A DNA stretch of 64,000 nucleotides from Cyclobacterium sp. 1_MG-2023 (GTDB lineage Bacteria; Bacteroidota; Bacteroidia; Cytophagales; Cyclobacteriaceae). The stretch's first letter is position 1. Every line of letters starts with the position of its first letter. The stretch is taken from contig NZ_JAUOPC010000003.1 in the NCBI RefSeq assembly GCF_030546805.1, forward strand, positions 124,001 to 188,000, in the 5' to 3' direction. Positions 62,000 through 64,000 of the stretch are shown here, piece after piece. The notes beneath the pieces were generated by a model. That model was not told where the DNA came from, did no database searches, and saw only the letters and a list, made by a program, of their open reading frames with translations. The translations under genes were made by a program, and so were the position numbers.

Positions 62000-63652
62000 A
62001 TGGAAAGAAATTTCAAAACGTATTTTTACGCATTTTTACTGGGGATTTTTCTCAGCGGTTATGGGTCTATTTATGCATTTTCAGGTGAGGCATATGTAAA
62101 AGACAGCCTTAAAACGCCTGATAATTGGTTTTTATTGGATCCTATAGACGATGGGATCATGGGTACCGGTACGGAAAAAGCCTATGAAAAATTGCTTCAG
62201 GGGAAATCTCCAAAAGCTACAATCGTAGTAGCGGTTATTGATTCCGGAATCGACATAGATCATGAAGATCTTCAGGGTAAAATATGGATCAATGAGGATG
62301 AAATTGCCGGAAATGGAATTGATGATGATAAGAACGGCTATGTAGATGATGTACATGGTTGGAATTTTATTGGAGGAGCAGATGGTTCGCAGGTAGACAA
62401 TGATTCTCATGAATTGACTAGAGAATACGTAAGGTTAAAGGCCATTTATGGAGACATGAAGAAGGAAGATGTGAAGCGAAGGAACCGGGAAGAGTTTGAA
62501 TATTGGGAAAATGTCAGTAAAAACTTTGAAGAGGCTAAAGATAAAGCAGCATCAAATTACAACATGTACAATAACATGATGGAAGGTTTCTCAAACATGG
62601 CAGATTTGGTGAAGAAAGAATTTGATGTTACAGATTTTAGTCTTGAGGACTTGGCAAATTTTGAGTCAGATGATGAAAAAATTACTGCGGCCATTGACAT
62701 GCTTAATCAAATGTTTGGTATGATAAGACTTGAAGACGCAAGTATCAATACCATTCTTGCAGAATTAGGTAAAGCCGTCAAGCATTTTGAAGTGCAGGCC
62801 AAGTATGCTTACAATACAGATTTTGACCCTAGAGGTATTGTTGGGGATGATCCGGATAACTATAAGGAAAAGTATTATGGAAACAATGACCCAACAGGTC
62901 CTGATCCTTCCCATGGGACTCATGTTGCTGGTATTATCGCAGCCAACAGAGGAAATGATTTAGGAATTGAAGGGATAGCAGACCATGTTTTGATCATGCC
63001 TATCAGGGCGGTGCCGAATGGTGATGAAAGGGATAAGGATATTGCCAACTCTATTAGGTATGCGGTAGATAATGGTGCAAACGTCATCAATATGAGTTTT
63101 GGTAAATCTTATTCTCCCGGTAAAAAATATGTGGACAAAGCAGTCAAGTACGCAGAGAGAAAAGGGGTATTATTGATCCATGCGGCAGGAAATAGCTCAA
63201 AGGAAGTCACTCCGGGAAATAACTTCCCAAACAGATGGTTTGCCAAAAGAGGAGTGTCTGATGCCTGGATAGAAGTAGGTGCTTCAGGCCCCAGAGAGGA
63301 TGAAAATCTTGCAGCTGATTTTTCTAATTTTAGTAAAGAAGGGGTAGACTTATTTGCTCCGGGTGTAGATATTTATTCTACCATTCCTGACTCAGGTTAT
63401 GAAAACAATAGCGGTACAAGCATGGCAGCCCCTACTGTTGCCGGAGTAGCAGCGCTTTTGCTTGCTTACTATCCGGACCTTAAACCGAAAGAAGTACGAA
63501 AAATTCTTACGAGCTCTGTTTATAAGGTTGGTGACGACAAAGTACATCAACCGGGTAATGAAGAATTGGTTGGTTTTGGAGATTTGAGTCAAACCGGTGG
63601 TATTGTAAATGCTTATCAAGCCATTAAAAAGGCAGAAGTATTGGCACAATAG
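62000..63652 (+). CDS. Secreted subtilisin-like serine protease (S8)
   Basis: Exported subtilase of 550 residues. Signal peptide about 1-27 (ending YAFS). Catalytic triad Asp81 (VAVIDSGIDIDH), His305 (SHGTHVAGI) and Ser474 (GTSMAAPTVAG). An insertion of about 150 residues separates Asp and His and is acidic and helical (residues about 135-260), unlike classical subtilisins. No C-terminal secretion domain or transmembrane helix is visible, so release to the periplasm or extracellular medium through the standard route is assumed. It lies upstream of a cysteine desulfurase gene by 22 bp. Confidence 0.94.
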   Translation: MERNFKTYFYAFLLGIFLSGYGSIYAFSGEAYVKDSLKTPDNWFLLDPIDDGIMGTGTEKAYEKLLQGKSPKATIVVAVIDSGIDIDHEDLQGKIWINEDEIAGNGIDDDKNGYVDDVHGWNFIGGADGSQVDNDSHELTREYVRLKAIYGDMKKEDVKRRNREEFEYWENVSKNFEEAKDKAASNYNMYNNMMEGFSNMADLVKKEFDVTDFSLEDLANFESDDEKITAAIDMLNQMFGMIRLEDASINTILAELGKAVKHFEVQAKYAYNTDFDPRGIVGDDPDNYKEKYYGNNDPTGPDPSHGTHVAGIIAANRGNDLGIEGIADHVLIMPIRAVPNGDERDKDIANSIRYAVDNGANVINMSFGKSYSPGKKYVDKAVKYAERKGVLLIHAAGNSSKEVTPGNNFPNRWFAKRGVSDAWIEVGASGPREDENLAADFSNFSKEGVDLFAPGVDIYSTIPDSGYENNSGTSMAAPTVAGVAALLLAYYPDLKPKEVRKILTSSVYKVGDDKVHQPGNEELVGFGDLSQTGGIVNAYQAIKKAEVLAQ

Positions 63653-63674
63653 TCTGTATATTTAAGCCCTGTAG

Positions 63675-64000
63675 ATGGATTTACCCATTTATTTTGATTA
63701 CAATGCAAGCACACCTTGCTTACCGGAGGTAGTAGAGGCCATAGTCCCCTACTTTACCTCTTCTTTTGGCAATGCTTCAAGTATCCACCATCCTTATGGC
63801 TGGTTGGCAGAAGAGGCGGTGGAAACGGCCAGAGAGCAAGTGGCAACATTGATCAGAGCAGAGGCAAATGAAATTGTATTTACGAGTGGGGCCACTGAAG
63901 CATTAAACCTTGGGATAAAGGGTATTGCTCAGATGGCAGATCCCGGAAAAAATCACCTGATTACCATCGCCACGGAGCACAAGGCTGTTCTTGATACAAT
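63675..64000 (+). CDS. Cysteine desulfurase (NifS/IscS-like), 3' end outside window
   Basis: Class V PLP aminotransferase. From the ATG at 63675 the frame reads [17 protein letters not shown], then [18 protein letters not shown] (about 34-51), the ISC-type [15 protein letters not shown] (about 73-87) and TEHKAVLDT at the window edge. About 108 codons are present of a family length near 380-400. The active-site Lys and Cys lie outside the window. It starts 22 bp after the subtilase, perhaps co-transcribed. It should supply sulfur for Fe-S clusters or thio-modification. Confidence 0.92.
   Translation, partial: MDLPIYFDYNASTPCLPEVVEAIVPYFTSSFGNASSIHHPYGWLAEEAVETAREQVATLIRAEANEIVFTSGATEALNLGIKGIAQMADPGKNHLITIATEHKAVLDT

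Noticed and set aside
61813-62088. Open frame with CPVC near its N-terminus, considered as a zinc protein.
   Set aside because: It overlaps the subtilase signal peptide in another frame and the rest is low-quality; one CxxC alone is not enough.

Overview
The window looks like a chromosomal segment of a marine or aquatic Bacteroidota, most likely of the order Cytophagales (Cyclobacteriaceae-like). The evidence is indirect: low GC content, SusC/SusD pairs, FecI/FecR-type regulation, DUF1080, Tat-exported Gfo/Idh oxidoreductases, an arginine cluster with an N-acylornithine carbamoyltransferase, and a promoter matching the Bacteroidota TTG-N19-TAnnTTTG form. No rRNA, tRNA, CRISPR, phage or transposase gene was found.

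Left part (1-19.7 kb): the 5' part of a ligase-associated Lhr-like helicase, yjdM, a PepSY membrane protein, then a carbohydrate region. This holds a DUF1080 protein divergent from a Tat-exported oxidoreductase, followed by an operon of ECF sigma factor, FecR anti-sigma, SusC, SusD and sulfatase that ends in a strong terminator. After it come a DUF3703 gene, selO with a small partner gene, and a second sulfatase. Middle part (19.7-42.6 kb): two tandem paralogous histidine kinase/response regulator pairs, a K+/H+ antiporter, and an operon facing an AraC regulator. That operon encodes a Gfo/Idh protein lacking the EKP lysine, a TIM-barrel isomerase, and a ThuA/beta-propeller/HEAT/azurin-like fusion; I infer keto-sugar chemistry. 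Then come a GlcG-like protein, an MDR dehydrogenase, a ZnuD-like TonB receptor with a His-rich DUF4625 lipoprotein, two small genes and an MFS transporter.

Right part (42.6-64 kb): a complete minus-strand arginine operon (GNAT-argG-argC-argD-argF'-argB-argE-argH), in which the GNAT protein is a candidate for the first acylation step. Divergent from it is a tight three-gene cassette of unknown function: an ATP-grasp ligase, a 664-residue protein with a candidate Cys-His-Asn triad, and a divergent alanine racemase. This is my best candidate for an undescribed system. Next are a PA14-tailed phosphodiesterase with a GDPD lipoprotein, a metY-metX-VOC operon under a SAM riboswitch, a secreted subtilase, and the start of a cysteine desulfurase gene.

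Non-coding features include an ~80 bp repeat present in two intergenic copies, a 37 bp near-perfect palindrome with a Fur-box-like core, paired inverted repeats upstream of the DUF4625 gene, and several clear rho-independent terminators.
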